Shown piece after piece: positions 1 through 10,466 of a DNA stretch of 64,000 nucleotides. The position numbers and the translations under genes are program-made. Position 1 is the stretch's first letter. Each line of letters starts with the position of its first letter. The stretch comes from Myxococcales bacterium (GTDB lineage Bacteria > Myxococcota_A > Polyangia > Palsa-1104), in NCBI GenBank assembly GCA_003170275.1, contig PNAM01000036.1, positions 139,789 through 203,788 on the forward strand, given 5' to 3'. The notes beneath the pieces were generated by a model, which searched no databases, was not told the origin of the DNA, and saw only the letters and a program-made list of their open reading frames with translations.

Positions 1-431
1 TTCTCGCGGAAGATCACCATGTCGACCTTCTCGGGGTGCTTGACCGGCGACGGCACGCCGGTGAAGTAGCGCACCGGCCGCAGGCACACGTACAGATCGA
101 GCAGCTGGCGCAGCGCCACGTTGAGCGAGCGGATGCCGCCGCCGACCGGCGTGGTCAGCGGGCCCTTGATCCCGACCTTGTACTTCTTGAACGCCTCGAC
201 GGTCTCGTCGGGCAGCCAGTTCTTGGTCTGGGTGAACGCCTTTTCGCCCGCGAGCACCTCGAGCCACTCGATCTTGCGGTCGCCCTTGTAGGACTTCTCG
301 ACGGCGGCATCGAACACGCGCACCGAGGCACGCCAGATGTCGCGGCCGGTGCCGTCGCCCTCGATGAACGGGATGGTCGGGTTCTTTGGGGTCTTGACGG
401 TGCCGTCGGCGGCGACTTCGATGAGGGCCAT
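1..431 (-). CDS. icd: NADP-dependent isocitrate dehydrogenase (C-terminus beyond window)
   Basis: Oxidatively decarboxylates isocitrate to 2-oxoglutarate in the TCA cycle, in the cytoplasm. Only the first ~143 residues lie in the window. They match the E. coli-type enzyme closely: the [10 protein letters not shown] nucleotide-fold start (residues 20-29), [16 protein letters not shown] (89-104), and LRPVRY followed by PSPVKHPE. Ser102 in GGIRS corresponds to the serine phosphorylated by AceK in E. coli; whether it is used here cannot be seen. The ATG at 431 is preceded by AAGGAG, which fixes the start. The gene lies 80 bp downstream of the FG-GAP lipoprotein gene on the same strand but has no obvious functional link to it. 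Confidence 0.96.
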   Translation of the reverse strand, partial: MALIEVAADGTVKTPKNPTIPFIEGDGTGRDIWRASVRVFDAAVEKSYKGDRKIEWLEVLAGEKAFTQTKNWLPDETVEAFKKYKVGIKGPLTTPVGGGIRSLNVALRQLLDLYVCLRPVRYFTGVPSPVKHPEKVDMVIFRE

Positions 432-511
432 TTCTGCGACTCCTTGTCGTGTAAGCGGAGTCGCATCTTACGGCCGCAAGGCGGAAATGCAACCGCGGTA
501 CGGCGGGAGCG

Positions 512-1864
512 CTACGGCTTGTTCAGAAAGACCTGGACGGCGCCGGCGCTACCGCCACAGACCACGTCGGGGTAACCGTTGCCGTCGAAGTCGCCGGTGT
601 ACAGGTTGTCGCAGCCGACCAACGACGCGGTCGTGATGCGCGCGTCGAAGCCGGCGCCGTGACCGGGCAGCACCCACAGGCCAGGCGGCTGCGCCGTGCC
701 ACCAGGACAGCTCTGGTTTCCCGGATCGCAGCCGTTGGTGGAGGCCACGATGTCCAGCTTGCCGTCGCAGTTGAAGTCCGCCAGCTCTTGCGTGAGCGGC
801 AGATCGCCGGTGGGAACATCGGTCGGCGTGACCGGGAAGGCTGGCGCGGTGGCGGTTCCACTGTTCAAGAAGACCTCGATGGTCCCGGGCGAGGTGGTGC
901 CCGAGGCGACGACGATGTCCTTGAGCCCGTCGCCATTGAGGTCGCGCAGCGTCGGCGCGCCGGCGAAGTAGAGCGTGCCGCCCGGTGAGGCGCCCGTCGA
1001 GTCATAGGCGAGCCGGGTGGCGGTGAAACCACCCGCCGGCTTGGACAAGAACATCGTCAGGTCGTCGTCGTTGTCGTTGTAGACCATGAGATCGTCGACG
1101 CCGTCGTTGTTGAGGTCGGTCACCGACGGGCTGCTCGCGCCGCTGCCGGCGGTCATGGGCGCGGTGGCCGCAAAGTTGCCATGGCCGTCGCCGGTGAAGA
1201 GGGTGACCGCGTTGACTCCGTTGGTGGCGCCGTTGTCGACGACGGCGAGATCGACGTTGGCGTCGACGTTGAACTTGCCCGCGACGATGTACAAGAGGTG
1301 GTTGGCGGGCACCGTCACCGGTTTGGCGGCGGCGAACTTGACCATCGTCGGCGTGCTTTGGTTCAAGTAGACGTTGATGACGGCGGTGGTGTTGTCGAAG
1401 CAAGTCAGGACGACGTCGTCCAGGAGGTCGTTGTCGAGATCGGCGACGATCACGTACTGCGGGGTCGTGCAGCCGGCGAACGGCGCGGTCGAGGCGAGAT
1501 TGAACGAACCGTCCGCCGCACCGAGGAGCACGCTGAAGTTGTCCGAGCTGTAGTTGGCGGTGACGATGTCCGGGTGGCCGTCCTTGTTGATGTCGCCGAG
1601 CGCGATGGTGTACGGGCCCATCGCGGCGACGCTGGGCGTGCTCACGGTGAACTTCACCGTCGTCAGGGGCGTGCACGGGGTGCCGGCGAGATCGCCCCCG
1701 CCGCCCGTCAGGTCGAGGCCGGCGCCGCCGTCGCCGCCGCCCGCGAGATCGCTGGACATGCCCAGGTCGCCGTTGCCGCCGGCGGTGCCGTGCAGATCGT
1801 TGCCGTCGAAGATCAGCGAGCAGCCGTTCGAGGCCATCGCCAGCGCGAGGAGCGAGTAGCGCAT
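512..1864 (-). CDS. FG-GAP/VCBS-repeat lipoprotein
   Basis: A 450-residue predicted lipoprotein. The signal peptide starts MRYSLLALAMASNGC with the lipidated Cys at residue 15, followed by a Gly/Asp-rich linker (~20-60). The rest is repeated FG-GAP/VCBS blades with calcium-binding-like loops such as DINKDGHPD, DLDNDLLDD, DLNNDGVDD, DLNGDGLKD, DFNCDGKLD and DFDGNGYPD. Such repeats fold as beta-propellers and usually bind ligands or other surface proteins. An upstream in-frame extension is possible, but the signal peptide decides for the ATG at 1864. It follows the TPR gene by 2 bp, so the two are almost certainly co-transcribed. The specific ligand is unknown. Confidence 0.85.
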   Translation of the reverse strand: MRYSLLALAMASNGCSLIFDGNDLHGTAGGNGDLGMSSDLAGGGDGGAGLDLTGGGGDLAGTPCTPLTTVKFTVSTPSVAAMGPYTIALGDINKDGHPDIVTANYSSDNFSVLLGAADGSFNLASTAPFAGCTTPQYVIVADLDNDLLDDVVLTCFDNTTAVINVYLNQSTPTMVKFAAAKPVTVPANHLLYIVAGKFNVDANVDLAVVDNGATNGVNAVTLFTGDGHGNFAATAPMTAGSGASSPSVTDLNNDGVDDLMVYNDNDDDLTMFLSKPAGGFTATRLAYDSTGASPGGTLYFAGAPTLRDLNGDGLKDIVVASGTTSPGTIEVFLNSGTATAPAFPVTPTDVPTGDLPLTQELADFNCDGKLDIVASTNGCDPGNQSCPGGTAQPPGLWVLPGHGAGFDARITTASLVGCDNLYTGDFDGNGYPDVVCGGSAGAVQVFLNKP

Positions 1865-1866
1865 CA

Positions 1867-2604
1867 CTAAAACACCATCCCTGCCGGCGTGAGCCGCAGC
1901 CGCGCGTGATCGATCTTCTTCGCGCCGAGCTTGGGCTCGACGACGAACATCACCACCGTCACGATCGCCGCCGCCGCCGCCACGCCGATCAGCACGTCGG
2001 TGGCCAGCCCGGCCGACTTGAGGCCGTCGATCTGACCGCTCGAGCAGCCCGCCGCGGTGGCGCCGCACGAGTCCTTGAGCTGACCGTGGTTGACCGCGGT
2101 GTAGGAGCCGGTGGCGATCGCGCCCAGCGCCAGCCCGCCGGTGACGCCGAGCAGCGCCCAGGAGATCACGCGCTTTCGCTTCGGCTCCGGGGGCGGCGGC
2201 GGGGCCACGACGATCTGTGGTGTGGGCTCGGTCTTGAGCTGTGGCGGCGGCGCCTCAGGTCGCTTCATCGCCTCCTCACGCGTCTCGAGCACCTGGATGC
2301 GCGCCTCGACCTTGGTCTTGTCGTCCGCGTCCGGCTTCTCGATCAAGTACTGGCGCAAGAGCAGCGACGCCGCCTGGAAGTGATCGATGTGCTCCTCGCA
2401 CGCCGCCATGTTGAAGTACAGCGCCGGGTTGTGCGAGAGCGCGTGCGAGTGTTGGAACTCGCGCAGCGCGACCTCGTACTTGCCCTCGTCGTAGGCGTCC
2501 ACGCCGGCCTGGAAATAGGCGCGCGCCTTGGTCAGGTTGTCGTCGGCCCGCGCGACCGAAGTGCCCGAAAGGACCACCAGAACCGCCAACACTGTCCCCC
2601 GCAT
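1867..2604 (-). CDS. Secreted/membrane-anchored TPR protein
   Basis: A 245-residue protein. A signal peptide (MRGTVLAVLVVLSGTSVARA) is followed by TPR-like helices around residues 23-100 (AYFQAGVDAYDEGKYEVALREF). A Pro-rich stretch with PPPPPEPKRKR comes near residue 145, then two hydrophobic segments (~150-170 and ~200-220). This TPR + proline linker + C-terminal membrane layout is common in myxobacterial envelope proteins and suggests a scaffold role. The start at 2604 was chosen over an in-frame ATG at 2757 because the signal peptide begins there and the longer form would run into the divergent kinase gene. First gene of a two-gene operon with the FG-GAP lipoprotein. Confidence 0.75.
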   Translation of the reverse strand: MRGTVLAVLVVLSGTSVARADDNLTKARAYFQAGVDAYDEGKYEVALREFQHSHALSHNPALYFNMAACEEHIDHFQAASLLLRQYLIEKPDADDKTKVEARIQVLETREEAMKRPEAPPPQLKTEPTPQIVVAPPPPPEPKRKRVISWALLGVTGGLALGAIATGSYTAVNHGQLKDSCGATAAGCSSGQIDGLKSAGLATDVLIGVAAAAAIVTVVMFVVEPKLGAKKIDHARLRLTPAGMVF

Positions 2605-2755
2605 GCCGGGCCCCCAGAGCTTGTCCGTGGCAACAGTATCACGAAATGGGGCTAATCGACCCCTCCCGGCGGGCTCCCCGGGGCCGTTCCACCCCACGTG
2701 GTTGGCGAAATCATTGTCGTTTTTTGGGCACGAATCTGGCTCACACAGGCCCGCC

Positions 2756-4270
2756 ATGGGGCGCTCGCCAGAGCAGATGCCGGAGGTGCTGGGCCGCTAC
2801 CAGCTGGTCTCGCGCATCGGCAAGGGCGGCATGGCGCAGGTGTTCCACGCGCGCCTGCAGGGCATCGGCGGGTTCGAGCGCGACGTGGCGGTCAAGGTGC
2901 TGTTGCCCGAGCTCGCGTCGGAGAGCGACTTCGTCGACATGCTGCTCGACGAGGCGCGCATCGCCGGCGCGATCGGGCATCCGTGCGTGGTCGGCGTGCT
3001 CGACGTGGGCCGGCAGGACGAGCTGTTCTACCTGGTGATGGAGTACGTGGACGGCACCGACCTGCGCTCGCTGTTGCGCGGCGTGCCGGGCGGGAAGATC
3101 AAGCTCACCACCGCGCTGTACGTGGTCGGCGAGGTGCTGCGCGGGCTGTTCGCGGTGCACTCGGCGGTCGATCGCGCCGGCGCGCCGCGCAAGATCATCC
3201 ACCGCGACGTGTCGCCGGCGAATGTGCTGCTCGATCGCTCGGGCATGGTCAAGCTGGGCGACTTCGGCATCGCGCACGCGTCGAGCCGCATCACGCGCAC
3301 GCGGCCGGGGGCGGTCAAGGGCAAGCTGCGCTACATGGCGCCCGAGCAGCTGATCGGACAGCCGGTCGATCACCGCGCGGATCTGTACGCGGTCGGGATC
3401 GTGCTGTGCGAGATGCTGATCGGCATGGAGGCGTGCGAGCCGCGGCGCATGACGCCGTTCGGCGCGGTGTTCAGCTGGTCGCGCCGCGCGGCGCCGCAGG
3501 TGCCCGCCGACGTGGCCGATATCCTCGATCGCGCGCTGGCGGAGAATCCGCAGCAGCGCTACACCGACGCGGGCGCGTTCCGGCGAGACGTGGCGGCCGC
3601 GCTGCACCGTCGCCATCCGGGCTACGGCGCCGAGGATCTGCAGCGCGAGCTGCGCGCGCTGACGGCGAAGTCGCCGGTGCATCGCGCCACCAACGAGCCG
3701 ACCGAGGTCGCGACGATGGAGAACGCGCTGCCGTCACCGGTGAGCGCGCCGCACGATCTGCTCGACATCTCCGACTCGAACGCGTTGTTCTCGGAGGAGC
3801 AGAAGCCGACCGCGCCGTTCCGGCCCGCGCCGCCGCCCTTCGACGACTTCGAGCCACCGACGTTCACGCCGGCGCCTGCAATCACGATTCCTTCACCGCT
3901 GATCGGAGCGGAGCCGCCGTGGAAGAAGATCGGCCTGGTCGCGGGCGGCGTGGCGCTCTCGCTGTTGACGATCACGCTGGCGATCGCGCTCGGCCGCTCG
4001 TCGGCCGCGGCGCCCGGATCGGCGGTGGCCGCCTCGACGCCCTACGTGACGCCGCTAGCGCCGGTCAAGGCCACCACCGGCAAGCTCTCGGTGGCGGGCC
4101 CGATCGGCATGACGATCATGATCGGATCCACCGCGTATCCGCCCGCGCCGTGTCAGCTCGAGCTGCCGCCGGGCCACTACGCGGTCAAGCTGCGCCGCCA
4201 GGGGCGCTCACGCGCGATCGTCCGCGAGGTCATCATCGAGCCCGGCCGCGAATTCGCCCTGCGCCTGTAG
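2756..4270 (+). CDS. Ser/Thr protein kinase with C-terminal TM and PEGA-like tail
   Basis: A 504-residue Hanks-type kinase. Visible motifs: glycine loop GKGGMAQVF (~22-30), VAIK-type lysine at residue 47, catalytic loop HRDVSPANV with Asp151, DFG with Asp169, and APEQ of the P+1 region. A Pro/acidic linker (~310-385) leads to one transmembrane helix (~392-414) and a short extracytoplasmic beta domain (GKLSVAGPIG...) that resembles a PEGA carbohydrate- or wall-binding module. The kinase domain is therefore cytosolic, with a small outside sensor. The ATG at 2756 is favoured; MPEVLGRYQ at 2777 is possible. Divergent from the TPR/FG-GAP pair across ~150 bp, so these envelope proteins may share its regulation or be its targets (inference). 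Confidence 0.92.
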   Translation: MGRSPEQMPEVLGRYQLVSRIGKGGMAQVFHARLQGIGGFERDVAVKVLLPELASESDFVDMLLDEARIAGAIGHPCVVGVLDVGRQDELFYLVMEYVDGTDLRSLLRGVPGGKIKLTTALYVVGEVLRGLFAVHSAVDRAGAPRKIIHRDVSPANVLLDRSGMVKLGDFGIAHASSRITRTRPGAVKGKLRYMAPEQLIGQPVDHRADLYAVGIVLCEMLIGMEACEPRRMTPFGAVFSWSRRAAPQVPADVADILDRALAENPQQRYTDAGAFRRDVAAALHRRHPGYGAEDLQRELRALTAKSPVHRATNEPTEVATMENALPSPVSAPHDLLDISDSNALFSEEQKPTAPFRPAPPPFDDFEPPTFTPAPAITIPSPLIGAEPPWKKIGLVAGGVALSLLTITLAIALGRSSAAAPGSAVAASTPYVTPLAPVKATTGKLSVAGPIGMTIMIGSTAYPPAPCQLELPPGHYAVKLRRQGRSRAIVREVIIEPGREFALRL

Positions 4271-4274
4271 CGCG

Positions 4275-5240
4275 CTAATCGGACCAGCCGATGTGTTCGC
4301 TGACGAACGGCGTGTTGGTGATGTTGACGGGCGCGTGGGTCAGGTCGCTCATGACCAGATCACTGACGCCGTCGGCGCCGCCGGTCTCGTAGACGATCTG
4401 ATCGCCGACCACTTCGAGCGCGAGCACGCCGACCAGCCCGGTGGAGCTGACCTGGTTGTCCAGGCCGATCACCAGCATCTCGCCGACGTCGGTGTCGCTG
4501 ACGCCGTCGGGGTTGACGCGGATGAACACCACGCGGCCGTCGGGCAGGCGCGCCGGCGCGTGCGCGAGCAAGCCGTCGGCGAGCGTGGCGAGCTTCTCCG
4601 AGGTTTGCGCCTGATCGTGATCGAATGCGCGGTCGACGCGCAACAGCTCGACGCTGGAGACGCCCGGCGTGAGCCCATCGGGACGCAGGGTGCGCACCGC
4701 CACCACGCGGCCGTCGTCGTAGGGCGCGGGCTCGGTGATCGCGCCCGCCTGGTCGTTCGGACCGGAGGACTGAAAGCCGACCGCTTCGAGCTGCGGGTTG
4801 TCCACGTCCATGCGGTACAGCCGCGTGGCCATCGGCCAAAACGGCGTGAACGGGCTGGTGGTGAACACCAGGCGCGACTGGCCGCCGACGGTGACGCCGC
4901 ACAGCGCGTCGTTGAGCGTGACGTTCATGTTGGGCAGCCGCTTGAAGTCGCCGCCCAGCGGGCTGCCGACGAACGGGAAGATGCCGCCGGTGTCGTCGGC
5001 CAGCACCGCGACGCGCCCGTCGGGGAGGAAGCGCGGGAAGCCGGTGCGATGGCGATCGTCGCCCACGTTTCCCAGCGAGCGGCGCACGGTTCCATCGAGC
5101 CGGATCGACATGACCTCGGTCCGAACCAGGAAGAGGACCTCCGGTTGGGACGCTTCGCTGAAGCTCGGCGGGGCGGCGTCGTAGTTGCCGCAACCTGCCA
5201 CTACAGCCATCCCCAGCATCAGGGTCGATCGTGGAGTCAT
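4275..5240 (-). CDS. PD40/TolB-like beta-propeller lipoprotein
   Basis: A 321-residue lipoprotein with signal MTPRSTLMLGMAVVAGC (VAGC lipobox, Cys17). The body has repeated blade-like segments with DGR turns (RFLPDGRVAVLADD, ARLPDGRVVFIR, YDDGRVVAV), typical of the WD40-like/TolB PD40 fold. No catalytic motif is evident, so it is probably a surface binding or scaffolding protein. The start at 5240 has a purine-rich GGGGG stretch just upstream; an in-frame ATG at 5252 would also keep the signal peptide. Convergent with the kinase gene (4 bp between stops) and divergent from the secreted protein at 5377. Confidence 0.75.
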   Translation of the reverse strand: MTPRSTLMLGMAVVAGCGNYDAAPPSFSEASQPEVLFLVRTEVMSIRLDGTVRRSLGNVGDDRHRTGFPRFLPDGRVAVLADDTGGIFPFVGSPLGGDFKRLPNMNVTLNDALCGVTVGGQSRLVFTTSPFTPFWPMATRLYRMDVDNPQLEAVGFQSSGPNDQAGAITEPAPYDDGRVVAVRTLRPDGLTPGVSSVELLRVDRAFDHDQAQTSEKLATLADGLLAHAPARLPDGRVVFIRVNPDGVSDTDVGEMLVIGLDNQVSSTGLVGVLALEVVGDQIVYETGGADGVSDLVMSDLTHAPVNITNTPFVSEHIGWSD

Positions 5241-5376
5241 GGGAACCCCCATTTGATCGTAATCGCAAATAGGCCGTCTGTTCAATAGCCGTTGATCCTA
5301 TAGAGGCGGCGGGGTATGAATCCCCGTCTGATGCCGCGAGGTTGGCGGCACACAAGTTACGAGGAATTTACTTTCG

Positions 5377-6408
5377 ATGAGACAGCTTCGTGGGTGGGGA
5401 ATGGTGGGCATTGTGCCGGTTGTCGCCCTGGGCGTGGTCCTGGGCTCGTCTTCGAGCGCGCTCGGCGAGAAGGCGGCGACGTTCGAAGATGCGCTCGCGG
5501 ACGCGGAGCCTGCCGGCGATCTGGCGCAGCTCTTCGGGCCGCTGTTCGCCGACTGCAAACGCGAGGACGAGCTGTCCACGCGGCAATGCTCGTCGGTGCG
5601 CGACTGGCTGGCGGAGAAGCTGCACGGCGGCACCTACTGGGCCGTCGGCGACGAGTCGGCGTTGAGCTGGGCGCCCTACGATCCGTCGGAGAAGAAGCAG
5701 GAGCTCGACGTGCAGGGCTGCCTCGCGTGCGGCCAGCCGCTGCCGATCGAGGGCAAGCTGCGCTTCGTCACGACCCGCGTGCCCAAGGCGATCAAGGCCG
5801 GACACGCGGTCGGGCTCGACGTGGGGTTCCCGTCGGTGGCGCAACCGAACGAGAAGACCGCGGCGGAGTGGCAGAAGAAGATGGCGCCGCGGCTGCGCGT
5901 CGAGTTCGTGTTTCGCGTCGGCCCGGTGTGGAAGAGCGGCGCAGGGGACAAGGCGTTCGAGGGCGTCACGTTCGTGCCGCTGGCCTATCGCGTGTTCGAT
6001 CGCTGCTCGGGGCGCGTGGTCGCGTCCGATCCGCCGTCGAGCAGCGTAACGGTGAACGACGCGCCGGCGCTGCGCGACGCGAGCTGCCCGGAGGAGATCT
6101 CGGAGGCCGAGCAGCGCAAGCGCGAAGATGCGCTCCTGCCGGCGCAGCTCTCGCCCAAGCAGATCAACCTGGTGATGGCGCCGATCAAGGAGCGCGTGCA
6201 CGACTGCTATGCGGAGTTCGAGGTGTCGGGCACAGCGACGGTGAAGCTGGTGGTGGATCGCGATGGCTCGATCGAGACCATGAACGTGCTGGCGCCGTTC
6301 GACAAGACGCCGACGGGCTACTGCATCTCGACGGCGCTCAAGGGAACCAGCTTCCCGCACTTCCGCGGCGACAAGATGATCATCACCTATCCGTTCAAGG
6401 TGAACTGA
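5377..6408 (+). CDS. Secreted protein with TonB-C/AgmX-like C-terminal domain
   Basis: A 343-residue protein with an N-terminal hydrophobic signal (MVGIVPVVALGVVLGSSSSALG). Cys pairs occur mid-protein (GCLACGQ, CKRED...QC). The C-terminal ~100 residues contain VHDCYAEFEVSGTATVKLVV, then GSIETMNV, then CISTALKG and FPHFRG. This pattern matches the TonB-like C-terminal fold that is widespread in myxobacterial periplasmic proteins (AgmX-type). The function is not known; a periplasmic adaptor or adhesion role is plausible. GAGGA upstream of ATG 5377 supports the start. It is transcribed alone, convergent with lnt (its stop directly abuts the lnt stop). Confidence 0.6.
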   Translation: MRQLRGWGMVGIVPVVALGVVLGSSSSALGEKAATFEDALADAEPAGDLAQLFGPLFADCKREDELSTRQCSSVRDWLAEKLHGGTYWAVGDESALSWAPYDPSEKKQELDVQGCLACGQPLPIEGKLRFVTTRVPKAIKAGHAVGLDVGFPSVAQPNEKTAAEWQKKMAPRLRVEFVFRVGPVWKSGAGDKAFEGVTFVPLAYRVFDRCSGRVVASDPPSSSVTVNDAPALRDASCPEEISEAEQRKREDALLPAQLSPKQINLVMAPIKERVHDCYAEFEVSGTATVKLVVDRDGSIETMNVLAPFDKTPTGYCISTALKGTSFPHFRGDKMIITYPFKVN

Positions 6409-8438
6409 CTAGCGACGCTTTCGCGCCTTTTTCTTTGGCGGCGTCGTCGGCGGCGTCGGCGCGGTTTCGGCGGTCACGTAGCGGCGCGCGGTCAGGCGGC
6501 CGGCGAGCGAAGCGGTGCCGATGCCGGCGAGGGCCGCCAGGACCAGGCCGGCCTGCTCGCCTTCCAGCGTGCCGAACGCGAGCGCCGGCACGACCATGAT
6601 CGCGATCACCGCCAGCGCGGACTCGAGACGCGCGGCGCCGCGGTTGGCGCGGACCACGACGATGCCGCCGAGCGCGCAGCCGATCACCAGCGCTGGTACC
6701 AGCGCCAGGCCGGTGCGGAACGCGGCGGCGGCATCGACGCCCTCGAGCGTGCGATGCGCGAGCAGCTCGAGCGCGAGCCCGAGGTGGCCCGGCCCGGCGA
6801 GCACCAGCATCACGGCCAAGATCGCGCCGAACATCGACGCCGCGCCGAGCCCGACCAGCCGCCAGCGGATCGGGTTGCCGCCGCGCGCGCGCGCCCGTTC
6901 GCCGAGCAGGAGGAGCGCCAGCAAGCACAGCCCGCCGAACCACTCGCCGAGCGTCGCGTAGAGCATGAACGGCTGTTGCACCGCGGTCTCGCCGAGCAGC
7001 GCGACCGGCTTCGGATCCCTGGTCTCGTCCGGATCCACCGACGGGCTCTGCTCGTGCAGCTTGCCGGTCGAGTCGATGAACGCGGAGACGCCGGTGTTGA
7101 CCGCGCGCACCAGATCGAGCCGCGACTCGACGGCGCGATAGACCGACAGCGCCAGGTGCTCGTACGGCTCCGAGGTGCGGCCGAACCACGCGTCGTTGGT
7201 GATGTTGACCAGCAGGTTGGGCCCGCGGCGGGTCAGCCGGCGGCCGAACGAGGGAAAGATGTCCTCGTAGCAGATCATCGGCCCGATGTTGACGGTGCCG
7301 CCCGCGCGCTCGAGCGGAAACACCGCGACGTCGGTGCCGCGCGACCAGTTGGAGATCTCGGGGATCCACTTCTTGAGGAACTTGAGGTGATCGAAGTAGG
7401 GGATGTACTCGCCGAACACCATCAAGATGTTCTTGTCGAACAGGCCGCGCACGTTGCCGCCGCCGTCGAGCAGCAGCGCCGAGTTGTACGGATAGCTCGC
7501 GCCGCCGCCGGCGGTGAGTGTGCCGAACAAGAGCGGGGTCTTGAAGCCGCGTTGCGCGCGTCGCGGATCGCTCTCGGGCCAGTCGTGCGGCTGATCGCGG
7601 CGGAACATGTACGGGTAGGACGACTCGGGCCACAGGATCAGCTCGGCGCCCTCTAGCTCGAGGATGCTCGAGAGCCGCTGGTGCACCTCGAGCTGGTCCT
7701 TGATGAAGTCGGGGTTCCACTTCTCGTGGATGCCGATGTTGGCTTGCACCAGGCCGACCTTCAGCTTGGGCGCAGCGGCGCGCGCGGCCTCGACCTGGTG
7801 GATGCGCACCTGCCCGTAGGCGAGGCTGGCGGCGATCAGGCCGACCGCGATCGCGAGGCGGCGCCGTGGCAGCTTCTTGTCGATGCTGAAGCCGCGCCAG
7901 GCGTCGTAGAGCGCGGCGTTGGAGACGATCAGCAGGAACGACACGCCGAGCGGGCCGGTGAGATCGGCGATCTGGATCACCGGGCGCACCCACGCTTGCG
8001 TGATCGCGAGGTACCAGGGGAACACGTACGGCACCACCAGCTCGACGGCGACGTAGGTGATCGGCGCGAGGAGGGTCACGCCGAGATCGAGTCGGTCGCG
8101 CAGGCGACGCACGATCCAGGCGAACAGCGCGAAGGTGATCGCCTGGTAGGCGATGAGCAGCGACCAGATCGGGATCGCCGCGATCAGCGGCAGGTGCCCG
8201 AAGCGCTGCAGGAAGCCGACGATCCAGTAGAAGCCGCCGCCGTTGGCGGTCAGGCCGCAGCAGAAGCCGTACCAGGCGGGCTTCTCGGTGCGCTCGTCGA
8301 GGATCACCCAGAACAGCGGCGCGACCGAGACCCACGCGAGCGGCCAGATGTCGAAGTCGGCGCAGGAGAGAAAGAGCAGCACCCCGCACATCAGCGAGAC
8401 GGCGGTCTTGATCATGCGCAACTTCATGGGAGCACTGC

Positions 8439-8442
<4 letters not shown>
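6409..8442 (-). CDS. lnt: Apolipoprotein N-acyltransferase with C-terminal membrane extension
   Basis: Adds the third acyl chain to the N-terminal Cys of mature lipoproteins at the inner membrane, using a phospholipid donor. The membrane N-terminus (~10-215) precedes a nitrilase-fold domain (~225-480). The triad can be placed by comparison with E. coli Lnt: Glu273 (WPESSYP), Lys337 (FDKNILMVFGEY) and Cys391 (ICYED), plus NITNDAWFG. At 677 residues it is ~160 longer than E. coli Lnt. The extra part carries about four hydrophobic segments (~500-650) and a basic tail (KKKARKRR). The start overlaps the upstream lipid-kinase stop as ATGA. Last gene of the eight-gene minus-strand operon. The many lipoproteins nearby fit an active Lnt. 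Confidence 0.95.
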
Positions 8443-9371
<929 letters not shown>

Positions 9372-9394
9372 GCGGGGAACATAGCATGTGACCG

Positions 9395-10465
9395 CTAGGG
9401 CGCGACGGCTCCTGCGAGCAGCTCGACGAGGTCGATGGCGGTCACGCCGTCCCGCGTGAGGCGGCGCTTGCAGGTGGCGCAGGCGGTGACCACGGTGTCG
9501 ACGCCGGCTTCCTTGACCTCGATCAGGCGGTGGTCGCTGATCGCGTCGGCCGCGGCGGGCATGGTCAGCGGCAGGACGCCGCCGCCGCCGGAGCATTCGG
9601 CCTCGCCGCGGTTGCGGGAGAATTCTTCGAGCTTGTCGAGGGCCTTGTTGGCGAGGCGGCGCGGCTGATCGTAGAGGCCCTGGTGGCGGCCGAGGTAGCA
9701 GGGATCGTGATAGAAGGCGCGCGGGCGCTTGCGTTGGATGGGCAGCCGCTCGGCGAACGCGTCGAGAAACTCGACGGTGTGCTCGACGGCCGCGCGCAGA
9801 GGGACGCCGAACGCGCGGTACTGGGTCTTCATCGCCCACGCGCAGCTCGGGCAGCCGATCACCACGCGCGCGTAGCCCCGCAGATCCTCGGCCAGGCGCT
9901 CGGCGTGCAGGCGGAACGCGTCGAACTGGCCGGCCGCGAGCAGCGGGTAGCCGCCGCACGCGTGGCGCGTCTCGGCTACAGCGACGTACTCGGCGCCGAT
10001 GCGATCGCACAGGTCGAGCATGAGCGGCGCGATCGCCGGCGCGTCGCAGCCGGGCAGGAACGCCACCTGCGCCTCGATCGGGCGCCGTTCGGCGGGCGTC
10101 GAGAAGCGCACCTCTTCGGTCGCCTTGCGCGACTTCGCCGAAAAACGCTCGACGAAGCCGGCCAGCGCCGGATGGCCGCGGCCACCGCGCTCGGCTTCAT
10201 CGCGGCCGCGAAACAGCGCGGGCCCGACCTCGATCCCGTGCAGGCAGAACTCGGTGCACGCGCCGCAGCCGGTGCAGCCGTACAGCGGCTCCGACTCGAC
10301 CACGTTGCGCTCGCCCTCGCGCAGGCGCAGGCGGCGCATGGTGGCCATCTTGGCCTGCGGCACCAGCGTCTCGCGCGCCTCGGCGTGCGACACCGGGCAG
10401 GTGTGACGGCACAGCTTCGGGCAGTAGGTGCAATACGAAAGCGACGTCTCGAGATCGGGCGGCAT
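9395..10465 (-). CDS. GlcF-like (Fe-S) oxidoreductase subunit with CCG domains
   Basis: A 356-residue soluble iron-sulfur protein. Two ferredoxin-type [4Fe-4S] cysteine sets are visible: C12/C15/C19/C23 in YCTYCPKLCRHTCP and C64/C67/C70/C74 in GCTGCGACTEFC. Cysteine-rich CCG-type segments follow (LPGCD, ACGGYP, GCPSCAW, HDPCYLG, ECSGGGGVLP, ACATCKR), as in glycolate oxidase GlcF, anaerobic G3P dehydrogenase GlpC and heterodisulfide reductase B. It should pass electrons from the two preceding flavoproteins to a quinone or other acceptor. Only 1 bp separates it from the GlcE-like gene. Confidence 0.88.
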   Translation of the reverse strand: MPPDLETSLSYCTYCPKLCRHTCPVSHAEARETLVPQAKMATMRRLRLREGERNVVESEPLYGCTGCGACTEFCLHGIEVGPALFRGRDEAERGGRGHPALAGFVERFSAKSRKATEEVRFSTPAERRPIEAQVAFLPGCDAPAIAPLMLDLCDRIGAEYVAVAETRHACGGYPLLAAGQFDAFRLHAERLAEDLRGYARVVIGCPSCAWAMKTQYRAFGVPLRAAVEHTVEFLDAFAERLPIQRKRPRAFYHDPCYLGRHQGLYDQPRRLANKALDKLEEFSRNRGEAECSGGGGVLPLTMPAAADAISDHRLIEVKEAGVDTVVTACATCKRRLTRDGVTAIDLVELLAGAVAP

Positions 10466-10466
10466 T